Below are positions 17,699-26,455 of a stretch of DNA of 64,000 nt, one piece after another. Origin of the DNA: Pseudorhodoplanes sinuspersici (GTDB taxonomy: Bacteria; Pseudomonadota; Alphaproteobacteria; Rhizobiales; Xanthobacteraceae); assembly GCF_002119765.1 (NCBI RefSeq), contig NZ_CP021112.1:4334501-4398500 (forward strand), read 5' to 3'. Position 1 is the first letter of the stretch; the number at the start of each line of letters is the position of its first letter. The notes under the pieces were generated by a model. The model had not been told where the DNA came from and made no database searches. It saw nothing but the letters and a program-made list of their open reading frames with translations. Position numbers and translations under genes: made by a program.

Positions 17699-19020
17699 CT
17701 GATCGTGAAGCTGTCGACATATTCATTCGGCTTCGATGGATCGAAGGTCTTGCCCATCACCGAGAAAGTCTTTGTGGACGAGGCTGGTGGCGTCATACCG
17801 GCATCCTTCATTGCCTTGCCGGCTTCGGTGGTCAGGAACACCTTCTTGGCAATGCCGGCATAATCGACATCGCCCTTGATCTGACCCCAGCGCTTCATCT
17901 GCGTCATGATCCAGATCGCGAAGCTGTCGTAGGGGAACGGATCGAAGGTGACGCGGTTCGGATCCTTCTTCACGCCGCCAAGACCGTCAGCATAGGTGCC
18001 GGTCAGCACCTGCTCGAGCACCGTCACGGGCGCATTGATGTAGTTGGCGGGTGCGATCGCTTCGGCGATCTCCTTGCGATGATCGGGCTTGGCCGAATAG
18101 GCGCTGGCTTCCATGATCGCCCGCAGGAGTGCCGCATAGGTGTTCGGCATCTCGGTCGCGAAATCGGCACGCGCGGAAAAGCTGCAGCAGGGATGTCCGT
18201 CCCAGATGTCCTTCGACAGAATGTGGATGAAACCGATGCCGTCGAACACTGCGCGCTGCACGATGTTGTCCGGAGCGAGAAAGCCATCGACATTGCCGGC
18301 GCGCAGATTGGCGACCATTTCCGGTGGCGGCACGACGCGCAATTGCACGTCTTGATCCGGATCGATGCCATGCTCGGCGAGATAATAGCGCAGCAGGTAA
18401 TTGTGATTGGAATAGTCGAAGGGGATGGCGAATTTCATGCCCTTCCAGGTCTTCGGATCGCGTTGGTCCTTGAACTTGGTCGCCAGACAAATGGCCTGGC
18501 CGTTGACGTTCTCGATGGCGGGGACGGTGAACGGCGTTGCCGTCGAGCCAAGACCCATCGAGATCGCGATCGGCATCGGCGCCAGCATATGGGCGGCGTC
18601 GTATTCCCTGTTGATGGTCTTGTCGCGGACGACGGCCCAGCCGGCGGTCTTGACCACGTCGACGTCGAGCTTCTGCTTGGCATAGAAGCCGAGCGGATGC
18701 GCCATGATGATCGGCGTCGCGCAAGTGATCGGAATGAAGCCGACGGCGAGTTTGGTTTTCTCGAGAGGACCAGACTGCGCGAAGGCGTCCGTTGCCGTCG
18801 CGATCGGGAAAATCTGCGACAAAGCCGTTGTCAGTGTGGCGCTGCCGACAGCCGCCAGCATCGACCGCCGCGTCATCGCGTTCGGGAATGCGGCGCGCAA
18901 TACGGCGGTTTCGACGCGCCGTTGCAGGCCGGCGTCACTCGTGCCTTCGCAAACAATGCTGGTGTCGTGATCGGCGCCACAGGAACAGCCCTGCATGCGT
19001 CCGGAAATCAGATCGGTCAT
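17689..19020 (-). CDS. NrtA/CmpA-type ABC substrate-binding protein, Tat-exported, with Cys-rich N-terminus
   Basis: 443 residues. Family signatures include VGFIPITCATPIIMAHPLGF, GWAVVRDK, AAHMLAPMPIA, FDYSNHNYLLRYYLAEHGID and VDGFLAPDN, which place it in the nitrate/bicarbonate/aliphatic-sulfonate binding group. A twin-arginine motif (TRRSML, Arg51-52) precedes a hydrophobic stretch and an AFA-Q cleavage site near 81-82, so it is probably a periplasmic Tat substrate. Ahead of the twin Arg is an unusual ~50-residue extension with Cys12, Cys14 and Cys24. This start has AGGGGAA upstream; the later ATG at 18876 has no ribosome-binding site. No permease or ATPase gene of this type is nearby. It is the last gene of the run osmC-like, acyl-CoA dehydrogenase-like, rhodanese, binding protein. 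Its ligand is unknown. Confidence 0.85.
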   Translation of the reverse strand: MTDLISGRMQGCSCGADHDTSIVCEGTSDAGLQRRVETAVLRAAFPNAMTRRSMLAAVGSATLTTALSQIFPIATATDAFAQSGPLEKTKLAVGFIPITCATPIIMAHPLGFYAKQKLDVDVVKTAGWAVVRDKTINREYDAAHMLAPMPIAISMGLGSTATPFTVPAIENVNGQAICLATKFKDQRDPKTWKGMKFAIPFDYSNHNYLLRYYLAEHGIDPDQDVQLRVVPPPEMVANLRAGNVDGFLAPDNIVQRAVFDGIGFIHILSKDIWDGHPCCSFSARADFATEMPNTYAALLRAIMEASAYSAKPDHRKEIAEAIAPANYINAPVTVLEQVLTGTYADGLGGVKKDPNRVTFDPFPYDSFAIWIMTQMKRWGQIKGDVDYAGIAKKVFLTTEAGKAMKDAGMTPPASSTKTFSVMGKTFDPSKPNEYVDSFTIRRV

Positions 19021-19095
19021 TTGAAATTCCCCTGAAGTCGATACGTGCCGGAATGCGCAACGCCTCACGCCGCGCATTCCGCAAAGGTGCAAGAA

Positions 19096-19977
19096 CTAAG
19101 CCGCCTGCATGGCCTGCGACTTGGGCGCGGCGGGATGGCCTTCCTCGATCGGCAAGGACGGATCGCGCGACCATTCGTTCCAGGAGCCGAAATACATCCG
19201 CACATCCTTTACGCCGGCATTCTTGAGCGCGAGCAGCGTGTTGGATGCACGCGCGCCCTTGAAGCAATAAAGATAAACCGGCGTGTCGGCGGTGATGCCG
19301 ACGGTCGCGCATTCGGCGAGGATTTCTTCGGATGACTTGAAGCGCGGGCCTTCGGCAGTCGGCTTCATCATGCGATACCATTCGAGCCAAACCGCGCCGG
19401 GAATGCGTCCCTTGCGCGGGCAGAAATCCTTTCCGTAGGGCGAGGAGCTTTCGCCGATCCATTCATCGACATCGCGCACATCGAGCAGGGCAATGCTTGG
19501 ATTGCCAACCGCGGCGAGCATGGTCTTATAGTCGATCAGGATTTCGCCGGCTTCCGGGATAATATCGAAAGAGGCGGGTGTGGGCGTTGCGGCGTCCGTT
19601 GTTATCGGCAGTCCCTTCATGGTCCAGGCGTCGTAACCGCCATGCAGCACCTTCACTTTGGGATAGCCGAGCATGGTCAGGAGAAAATAGCCGCGGCAGG
19701 ACTGCCCGAAGCCGGAATTCATCGATTGTTCGTAAATGACCGCCGTTTCCTTACCGGAGAGGCCGGCTGCGCCGAATGCATCGGCGAATTTGGTTTTCAG
19801 TTCGGCAATGCCTTCCGGCGTCGAGGTCGCAAGATAGGTGAAGATGTCATGGACATTGACGGCGCCGGGAATATGTCCGGCGGCATAGGCTTCGGGGCTT
19901 CTGGTATCGATGATGACGATGGGCTCGGCTGTCATCATTGTGTTGAGGTCTTCCGCAGTAATCAACGCCGCAGTCAT
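19096..19977 (-). CDS. Thiosulfate/3-mercaptopyruvate sulfurtransferase (double rhodanese)
   Basis: 293 residues with two rhodanese domains (~8-125 and ~150-275). The second carries the persulfide-forming Cys238 in the loop CFKGARAS, and the first lacks an active Cys at that place, which is the normal arrangement. The family moves a sulfane sulfur from thiosulfate or mercaptopyruvate to a thiol acceptor. No signal peptide is seen, so it is cytoplasmic. The start has GGAGG six bases upstream. The binding-protein gene begins 75 bases downstream, suggesting one operon and a sulfur-related role for the group (inference). Confidence 0.9.
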   Translation of the reverse strand: MTAALITAEDLNTMMTAEPIVIIDTRSPEAYAAGHIPGAVNVHDIFTYLATSTPEGIAELKTKFADAFGAAGLSGKETAVIYEQSMNSGFGQSCRGYFLLTMLGYPKVKVLHGGYDAWTMKGLPITTDAATPTPASFDIIPEAGEILIDYKTMLAAVGNPSIALLDVRDVDEWIGESSSPYGKDFCPRKGRIPGAVWLEWYRMMKPTAEGPRFKSSEEILAECATVGITADTPVYLYCFKGARASNTLLALKNAGVKDVRMYFGSWNEWSRDPSLPIEEGHPAAPKSQAMQAA

Positions 19978-20033
19978 GTCGAACCTCCGTTGCTGTTATC
20001 CTCTGTCGCTGCCGTCCTTGGTGTGCCTCATCC

Positions 20034-21161
20034 CTATTGCGCGCCGTCGGCGAGCATTTTTTTGAGTTGCTTGGTCGCCGGCGTGACGATGGCGACGAAG
20101 TAGGCTTCGCGCAGGCGGCGTTGCGCCCGGTGCGATTTCAGATAGCCGCGCGCACCACAATGCAGCATCGCGGCGTGAGCGGCGGCGACACTGGCTTCGC
20201 CGGCGCGCAAGCGGATCTTGATGACGCGCTCCCAATAGGCGGTGCTGGTGTCGTAAGGCGTGGCGGCGAGCGCCATGACTTCACGCTCGCAATCGGCCAG
20301 CATCTGTTCGAAATCCTCGGGCTGGTGATCGAGGAAGCAATTGACGTGTCCAAGCGGCCCGCGCAGCGAGGTCATGATGTCGATGCAATCACGGATCAGG
20401 CCAAGGCCCATGCCGGTCTGCAGCAGGATGAAGCCGGCGCGGATCTTCTTCACGAACGGCATCGCATTGTCGGCGAGTACGAGAGCGTCCGGCACGAACA
20501 GATCGCGGATATGCACCGCGTATGTGCCGGTGCCGTCCATGGCGAGGAAGGGTGGGCAGGGCTGCAGCGTGACGGCCGGATCGCCGCAATCGACGATGAA
20601 CATCACCCGTTCACCGGGCGCATCCTCACGCTCGAAGATGGTGCCGAACATGTGGTCGGGGCCGAGATTGGAGACCCAGGGCAGGGCGCCGCGCACCACA
20701 TAACCGCCCTCGACCTTGCGGCCTTTCAGCTTGATCTTCTCGATCCCGAAGATGGTCTTCATCGGGTTCGACAGACCGGTGCCGCCCAGCATCGATGCAC
20801 TGGAAACGGGATCGAGCAGCTTTGCTTTCAGTGCAGTATTGGTTGAGTTGGCGACATACCAGGCGAGTGTGTCCTGGCACCACGCCATGAAGGCGGTGGC
20901 GCCGCAATATTCCGACAAGACCGACATCGCCGCGATCGCCGGTCGAAGATCCGCCACACCATCCTTTGGCATATGCGAGGCGAAAGCGCCCTCGGCGCCG
21001 AAAGCCCGCATGATCTCAGCCGGGTACAGTTCCCCGGTATCGATCGCATCCACCACCGGCAGAAGCTTTGCCTTTGCGATGGAGCGGACCCGCTCGCACA
21101 GGTCGGTCGCAGACGTTGTGTCGAACGGTTGCGTGTCCAATGCGAGCGCGGCCTGCGTCAT
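20034..21161 (-). CDS. Acyl-CoA dehydrogenase-like flavoprotein
   Basis: 375 residues with the acyl-CoA dehydrogenase layout: helical N-domain, a central beta domain (VVRGALPWVSNLGPDHMFGTIF, then FLAMDGTGTYAVHIRDLFVP) and a helical C-domain. I see no clear catalytic Glu, and the sequence is far from housekeeping fatty-acid enzymes. It could instead be a member of the branch that includes flavin-dependent monooxygenases such as DszC/SfnB. That would suit a sulfur-compound cluster but is inference. A TTG codon two codons upstream is in frame; ATG is preferred. The OsmC-like gene ends 39 bases before it. Confidence 0.8.
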   Translation of the reverse strand: MTQAALALDTQPFDTTSATDLCERVRSIAKAKLLPVVDAIDTGELYPAEIMRAFGAEGAFASHMPKDGVADLRPAIAAMSVLSEYCGATAFMAWCQDTLAWYVANSTNTALKAKLLDPVSSASMLGGTGLSNPMKTIFGIEKIKLKGRKVEGGYVVRGALPWVSNLGPDHMFGTIFEREDAPGERVMFIVDCGDPAVTLQPCPPFLAMDGTGTYAVHIRDLFVPDALVLADNAMPFVKKIRAGFILLQTGMGLGLIRDCIDIMTSLRGPLGHVNCFLDHQPEDFEQMLADCEREVMALAATPYDTSTAYWERVIKIRLRAGEASVAAAHAAMLHCGARGYLKSHRAQRRLREAYFVAIVTPATKQLKKMLADGAQ

Positions 21162-21200
21162 GGGCAAAGACCTTTCGGTACCAGCAGTGTCAGCGGGAAA

Positions 21201-21743
21201 TTAGCGTCCAACCTCGAGATTGACCGGACGCGTGAAGGTGTTGGCGACCGGCGACCATTTCTTCACATGGTCGATCAGCGCATCGACTTCGGATTGCGCG
21301 ATGCCGTCGCACTCCATGTCGACCTTCACACGCACATCGGTGAAGCCGACCGGCTTGTCGCTGACATCGCCGGTGCCCCAGACGGCGGTGATGTTGAGAT
21401 CGCCTTCGAGTTCGAGCTCAAGCTTGCGCACGGTCCAGCCGCGATGCACCGCATTGGCATGCAGGCCGACGGCGAGGCACGAGCCGAGCGCAGCGAGCGA
21501 AGCTTCCGACGGATTGGGCGCGGTATCGTCACCGAGCAATGCCGGCGGTTCGTCGACGATGTAAGGCGGCAGATTGCGGATGTAATTGGCGTGCCGGAAT
21601 TTACCCTCGGCGACGGTCTTGCATTTCAGGGTCTTGATAACTTTGGGATTGGCTTTTCCGTTCTCGATCAGCTGGTCCAGCCCGCCCTTGTCGATTGGAG
21701 CGAGACATCCAGTGAGCACGACTTTTTCCGCGGCAACGGCCAT
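21201..21743 (-). CDS. OsmC-family protein
   Basis: 180 residues of the OsmC/Ohr fold. The nucleophile-type Cys sits in LAALGSCLAVGLHANAV (Cys89) on the central helix. The second Cys of classical OsmC/Ohr peroxidases (usual C-P-V) is replaced by Ser in KKWSPVANTF, so the redox pair is incomplete. A further Cys41 is present but elsewhere in the fold. The start has GGAGG five bases upstream; the longer open frame to 22463 is antisense to the TetR gene and not real. It is the first gene of the four-gene run, with the regulator diverging 297 bases away. Confidence 0.87.
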   Translation of the reverse strand: MAVAAEKVVLTGCLAPIDKGGLDQLIENGKANPKVIKTLKCKTVAEGKFRHANYIRNLPPYIVDEPPALLGDDTAPNPSEASLAALGSCLAVGLHANAVHRGWTVRKLELELEGDLNITAVWGTGDVSDKPVGFTDVRVKVDMECDGIAQSEVDALIDHVKKWSPVANTFTRPVNLEVGR

Positions 21744-22040
21744 GCGTTCCTCCAGTTTTCGGTTTCGCGAAGCTACTAACCGTTCTGTTTCTTGCAGGAG
21801 CCGTGCCAGCCCCGCCGGGCCGAAAAAGGTGAGGAAATTCAATTGGGGGGATTGTTGGACGGTGGGTGGAGCTGCCGCAGCTTGCCTATTGCGGGGGCAT
21901 TCGGTGTCCAAATGAGCGGGGTGCGCCGAATTTGTGCTCAGCCGATCACAGGCGCGCATAGACACGTGCTTGCTGCGGTCCATGCGCGATGATGCAAGCG
22001 AGCAATTCCGTTTCCGCCGATCCTGCGCTAAGGATGCGGC
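21744..22040. promoter_or_regulatory. Divergent promoter region between the OsmC-like operon and the TetR gene
   Basis: 297 bases between two divergent starts, the place where promoters and a TetR operator would be expected. I could not pick out convincing -35/-10 boxes or a clean palindrome. The imperfect TACTAACCGTTCTGTTTC near 21774 is the nearest candidate. Confidence 0.4.
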
Positions 22041-22718
22041 ATGACTGGTAAGACCGCCGCTGCTGTCGATTCGGCTTCGCGTACGGCCAATGAGGCCGAG
22101 AGCGCGCGCCAGCGGCTCCTTGATGCTGCGACTGAATTGTTTTGTCGTTACGGCATCAATGCCACCGGCGTCGATGCCGTCATTGACGAGGCCAAGACCG
22201 CCAAGACGACGCTCTATCGCATCTTCGGATCGAAGGAGGGATTGATCGAAGCGGTGCTGGACAACGAAGGCCAGCGCTGGCGCGACTGGTTCATCAATGG
22301 CGTCGATGCCGGGCAGGCGAGTTCGCGGACCAAATTGCTGCGCATCTTCCCGCTGCTGAAAGAATGGTTTTCGCAGGAGCGATTTTACGGTTGTCCTTTC
22401 ATCAACGCCGTCGGCGAACATGACAAGGCCGACGAGCGGATGCGCACAATTGCCATTCGCCACAAGACGGTGGTGCTTAAAAAGATCGAGACGTTGGCGG
22501 CCGATGCCGGTTTTGCCAATGCTTCATCGATGGCGCACCAGATCGGCCTTCTGATCGATGGTGCGATCATCGCCGCGATGGTGACTCGCAACCCGGGCGT
22601 TGCGGACGATGCCGATGCGGTGTTGCGTGTGTTGATCGATAACCTCGCCAACGGGAAGCCGGCCACGCGCAAACAGAGCGCCGCGAAACCGCGGGCCGAG
22701 AATCCCGTGCCCGCCTGA
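22041..22718 (+). CDS. TetR/AcrR-family transcriptional regulator
   Basis: 225 residues. The N-terminal helix-turn-helix is clear: ARQRLLDAATELFCRYG, then TGVDAVIDEAKTAKTTLYRIFGSKEGLIEAVL (~23-75). The C-terminal ligand domain is typical in size, and the last ~20 residues are a basic/Ala/Pro tail. The start has AAGGAT upstream. Its position divergent from the OsmC/acyl-CoA dehydrogenase/rhodanese/binding-protein run makes that operon its probable target (inference). The inducer is unknown. Confidence 0.9.
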   Translation: MTGKTAAAVDSASRTANEAESARQRLLDAATELFCRYGINATGVDAVIDEAKTAKTTLYRIFGSKEGLIEAVLDNEGQRWRDWFINGVDAGQASSRTKLLRIFPLLKEWFSQERFYGCPFINAVGEHDKADERMRTIAIRHKTVVLKKIETLAADAGFANASSMAHQIGLLIDGAIIAAMVTRNPGVADDADAVLRVLIDNLANGKPATRKQSAAKPRAENPVPA

Positions 22719-22742
22719 GTTCTTGTGCCGCCCGGCGACGAG

Positions 22743-23738
22743 TTATCGTGCGATCGCTGTGGTCGGAGCAGATAGCGATGTCGATGCGCGCGGGGCGGGC
22801 GCCGAAGCAGGTGCAACCGCGCGCTGATCGAGATTGAGCATCGGCACCGCGCCGCCCGGCAGCATGGTGACCGGCAAACGGCCGTCCCATTTCTCCGCCT
22901 GAACGAGCGTGACGAGGTTCGGGTTGTCGCCAAGTGCCGCACCACGTGCGCGGATGGCGGAGGCTTCCGCTTCGCCGCGCAGCCGGATTGCTTCGGACTC
23001 GGCCTGGGCGCGCTGGCGCACTGCGTTGGCTTCCGCCGTCGCCTTGGTGACCACGATCTCGGCCTGCACCTTTTCGCGCTCGGCATTCTGGCGCAGCCGT
23101 TGCACCTCGACCTCAGCCAGCATGCGCTGCTCAATCGATTTTTCGTATTCCTTGCTGAAATCGAGATTCTCGATCTGCACTGACTCGATTACCACTGGTC
23201 CGCCAGCAGATTTCAGCACGGCGGCCATGACTTCGGCATTCAGCCGCCCGCGTTCCTGGATCGCCGTGACAGCGTTGAACTGACCAAACACGATCTTCGA
23301 TTCAGACTGGACCTTCGGCAGAAGGACGCGGTCGGCGTAGCCGCGAATGCCCCCGAATTGGGCATAAAGCTCGTCCACCTTGTCCTCGGTCGCGCGGTAA
23401 TTGACGGAAATCAGCAGGTCGGCCGGCTGCTGATCGCGGCTATAGGAATTGACCTTGTCGAATTGAACGCGCTGCGTCTCGAGCGAGATCTTCACGATGG
23501 AATCGAAGAAGGGCAGCTTAAAGCCGAGTCCCGGTGTCGCCGTGCCGATTAGCTTGCCGTTGCGCAGGATGACGCCGCGCTCGCGCTGATCGATCGTGTA
23601 CCAGCTTCCCGATACGATCGACGCGCCCAACAGGGCGATTGCAGCGATACCGACAATGAGCATGATGCGGCTGCCGCTGCCGGTACTGCTCGCGCTGCCG
23701 GATGCGCTGGCTACCGCTTTCGACAGAATATTGCTCAC
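22743..23738 (-). CDS. SPFH/prohibitin-like membrane protein
   Basis: 331 residues: a Ser/Gly-rich N-terminus, one membrane segment (~25-45, IMLIVGIAAIALLGASIV), a prohibitin/HflC-like SPFH domain (RERGVILRNGK, then PGLGFKLPFFDSI), a charged Ala/Glu/Arg coiled coil (~200-270, QRMLAEVEVQRLRQNAEREK) and a low-complexity Ala/Pro/Ser tail. Family members assemble into large membrane rings that modulate proteases or lipid domains. Starts with GTG behind a strong GGGGAG. No protease partner gene is adjacent. Its 3' end converges with the TetR gene 24 bases away. Confidence 0.9.
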   Translation of the reverse strand: MSNILSKAVASASGSASSTGSGSRIMLIVGIAAIALLGASIVSGSWYTIDQRERGVILRNGKLIGTATPGLGFKLPFFDSIVKISLETQRVQFDKVNSYSRDQQPADLLISVNYRATEDKVDELYAQFGGIRGYADRVLLPKVQSESKIVFGQFNAVTAIQERGRLNAEVMAAVLKSAGGPVVIESVQIENLDFSKEYEKSIEQRMLAEVEVQRLRQNAEREKVQAEIVVTKATAEANAVRQRAQAESEAIRLRGEAEASAIRARGAALGDNPNLVTLVQAEKWDGRLPVTMLPGGAVPMLNLDQRAVAPASAPAPRASTSLSAPTTAIAR

Positions 23739-23915
23739 GATTGTCTCCCCTCAGAATGATGCCTGATGCTGTGCTGCAGCTGTTCAGCGCGACGACGCGG
23801 CCGCGGGCGACTTGCACATCGCCAACGACCCTCATGTCCTTCGTCGCAATACGAAGGACTGCCGTTCAATGGAAAACAAGATTTGTTGACGTTAGGGCAG
23901 GCTGGCGGCTCTGGC

Positions 23916-24245
23916 TCAGCGCGCGCGGTCGGTCTGGAGCGATCGGAGATAGGTCACGAGAGCCCGCGCCTCGCGTTCTCTCAACACGAAGACCGGCATT
24001 TCCGGATGACCGGCAATGAGTCCCTCTTGCAGACGCTTGCCAAGCTCATCCAGATCGACACGGGGCTCGATGTGACGAAAGGCCGGCGCAGCGGCATTGG
24101 GGCTGCGCTCGGCCGACCCGATGGCGTGACAGGTTGCGCAGAGGCGAAGCGCCAGGTCCTGACCTTCCTGCACAGGTCCGTATTGCGCGAATGCTGTTCC
24201 GGCCGCGCAAAGGATCATCGACACGGTCAGCGATACCCAACGCAT
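23916..24245 (-). CDS. Small secreted class I cytochrome c
   Basis: 109 residues with a signal peptide (cleavage after AGTAFA, ~20), one haem site CATCH (Cys36, Cys39, His40) and a likely sixth ligand Met83 in GHPEMPVF, all within the normal size of periplasmic cytochrome c. The start has AGGGA upstream; the longer frame to 24290 overlaps pcaG without a better site. It lies 44 bases downstream of pcaG on the same strand and is probably cotranscribed. It might carry electrons for an aromatic-ring pathway enzyme, but that is inference, since protocatechuate dioxygenase itself needs no electron donor. Confidence 0.88.
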   Translation of the reverse strand: MRWVSLTVSMILCAAGTAFAQYGPVQEGQDLALRLCATCHAIGSAERSPNAAAPAFRHIEPRVDLDELGKRLQEGLIAGHPEMPVFVLREREARALVTYLRSLQTDRAR

Positions 24246-24289
24246 CGGATATCCCTCGCGTGTGATTGATACGCGGCCGCTCGTGCGCA

Positions 24290-24916
24290 TCAGACGTCGA
24301 AGAAGACGGTTTCGTTGTCGCCCTGCAAAACGATGTCGAACAGATAGACAGGCTTTCCGTCGCGCATCGTGCGCCTGGCGATCAGCGTGTCGCGGCGTGC
24401 TTCCTGCTCAATCAGGTTGAGCACCGGATCGGCGGCATTGGCCTCGGTTTCATCGGAGAAATACAGGCGCGTATGCAGTCCGATATTGATGCCGCGCGAT
24501 ACGATCCAGACGTTGATATGCGGCGCCATCGTCCGCGTATTCCGGCCGGGCACCGGGCCGGGCTTGATCGTGTCGAAAGTGTAGAGCCCGGTCTGGAAAT
24601 GCGCGCCGGTCCGCCCCCAGCCACGGAAATCGGGGTCGAGCGCCTTCTTTTGCGTATCGGCGGGACTATTGTAGCGGCCATCGGCATTGGCCTGCCAGAT
24701 CTCAAGCAGCGCGTCGCGAACCGGCGTGCCGATGCCGTCGAGTACGCGACCTTCGATGGTGATGCGCTCACCCTTGGTCGAGGCACCGGCCAGCACGTTA
24801 TCGAAATTGTTCTGGAAGATATCGAAGCCCGCCATATGCGGAATAAGCCCGATATGCACATACGGGCCCGCCGTTTGCGATGCGGTTTCTTTCAGGTAGC
24901 CGAGAGCTTGCGGCAT
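24290..24916 (-). CDS. pcaG: Protocatechuate 3,4-dioxygenase, alpha subunit
   Basis: 208 residues of the intradiol dioxygenase fold: QTAGPYVHIGL, RVLDGIGTPVRDALLEIWQA, DPDFRGWGRT, PHINVWIVSRGI and RLYFSD are alpha-subunit signatures. With PcaH it opens the ring of protocatechuate to 3-carboxy-cis,cis-muconate in the beta-ketoadipate pathway. The alpha chain does not carry the iron site: where beta has HIH, alpha has HIN. It starts two bases after the pcaH stop, so translation is coupled. No other pca genes are in the window. Confidence 0.96.
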   Translation of the reverse strand: MPQALGYLKETASQTAGPYVHIGLIPHMAGFDIFQNNFDNVLAGASTKGERITIEGRVLDGIGTPVRDALLEIWQANADGRYNSPADTQKKALDPDFRGWGRTGAHFQTGLYTFDTIKPGPVPGRNTRTMAPHINVWIVSRGINIGLHTRLYFSDETEANAADPVLNLIEQEARRDTLIARRTMRDGKPVYLFDIVLQGDNETVFFDV

Positions 24917-24918
24917 GA

Positions 24919-25722
<804 letters not shown>

Positions 25723-25879
25723 TCATCATTTTATGAAAACGATGGAGGAAAATGCCCTGGTGCGGCTTGATGCAGGTCAAAGGTGGCCGCGATTGTTTGT
25801 AATCTTTGAAAGGTCGCGCGGGGTGGGCTGATGGGCCTGAGGGCGCGACGTCAGCGAGTAGCGGATCGAGGCGCTCGAC

Positions 25880-26065
25880 CTATCTGAATTGCAATATCTT
25901 CCGGTTCGCCGCGTTTGCGACGCGCGAGAGCCGAGCTTCCTCGGCCTCGATCAGATTCATCCAGCCTTCGAAGATACGCAGATATTGCTGCCGGACGGCT
26001 TCGCTCTTGGCCACCTGGATACGCAATGCACACTCTTCAGCACGATCTTGAAAGTGCGAGAGCAT
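25880..26065 (-). CDS. Small conserved-looking protein of unknown function
   Basis: 61 residues, strongly helical and charged (LSHFQDRAEECALRIQVAKS, then YLRIFEGWMNLIEAEEARL), with no signal peptide. The start at 26065 has GGGGAAG four to five bases upstream, better than the longer frame to 26110. It resembles the many short helical proteins of rhizobia that lack a known role. Function not recognised. Confidence 0.5.
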   Translation of the reverse strand: MLSHFQDRAEECALRIQVAKSEAVRQQYLRIFEGWMNLIEAEEARLSRVANAANRKILQFR

Positions 26066-26215
26066 CGGACTTCCCCACGAATCCCTTTCGATGTCCGCTT
26101 CTTCTCCCATGGCCCGGAATGGCTGGTGAGTCGTAGCGAAATACCTGAATGGAACTTTTGTGCAGGGGCATGGTTAATCGATAGTAAATGCCCGCATTCT
26201 TTCAGTGTCTCCTGC

Positions 26216-26386
26216 TCAATCGTCAGTCCTGCGCTTCCGTCGTCGGGAGAATCTCGTCCAGTAGACAAAGATGGCGCCGCCCGCGATCAAGAATATGACC
26301 CCGGAACTGATCCGGCCTGTGAACCAGGCCGTCCCGGCAGCGATCGCGATGACACAAAGCCAATATTTGATGGTGTCCGACAGCAT
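26216..26386 (-). CDS. Possible 56-residue two-helix membrane protein
   Basis: The minus-strand frame reads MLSDTIKYWLCVIAIAAGTA and continues through two hydrophobic stretches (~8-23 and ~29-43) to a very basic tail (RFSRRRKRRTDD). The hairpin-like design with a positive C-terminus looks like a genuine small inner-membrane protein. No good ribosome-binding site precedes the ATG, so the call is cautious. It sits alone between the unknown 61-residue protein and the amino acid importer. Confidence 0.45.
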   Translation of the reverse strand: MLSDTIKYWLCVIAIAAGTAWFTGRISSGVIFLIAGGAIFVYWTRFSRRRKRRTDD

Positions 26387-26455
26387 TTATGTAATGTAGG
26401 TCGCCCCGCCTGTGCTGGCCATAGCGATAAAGAGCAAACAGGTTGTCGTGGTGTG

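Noticed and set aside
17668-19035. 455-codon plus-strand frame opposite the binding-protein gene
   Set aside because: The opposite strand encodes a complete known family with a signal peptide and a ribosome-binding site; this frame is its GC-rich shadow.
21744-22463. Long N-terminal extension of the OsmC-like frame
   Set aside because: It runs antisense to the TetR gene, while a start with GGAGG exists at 21743.
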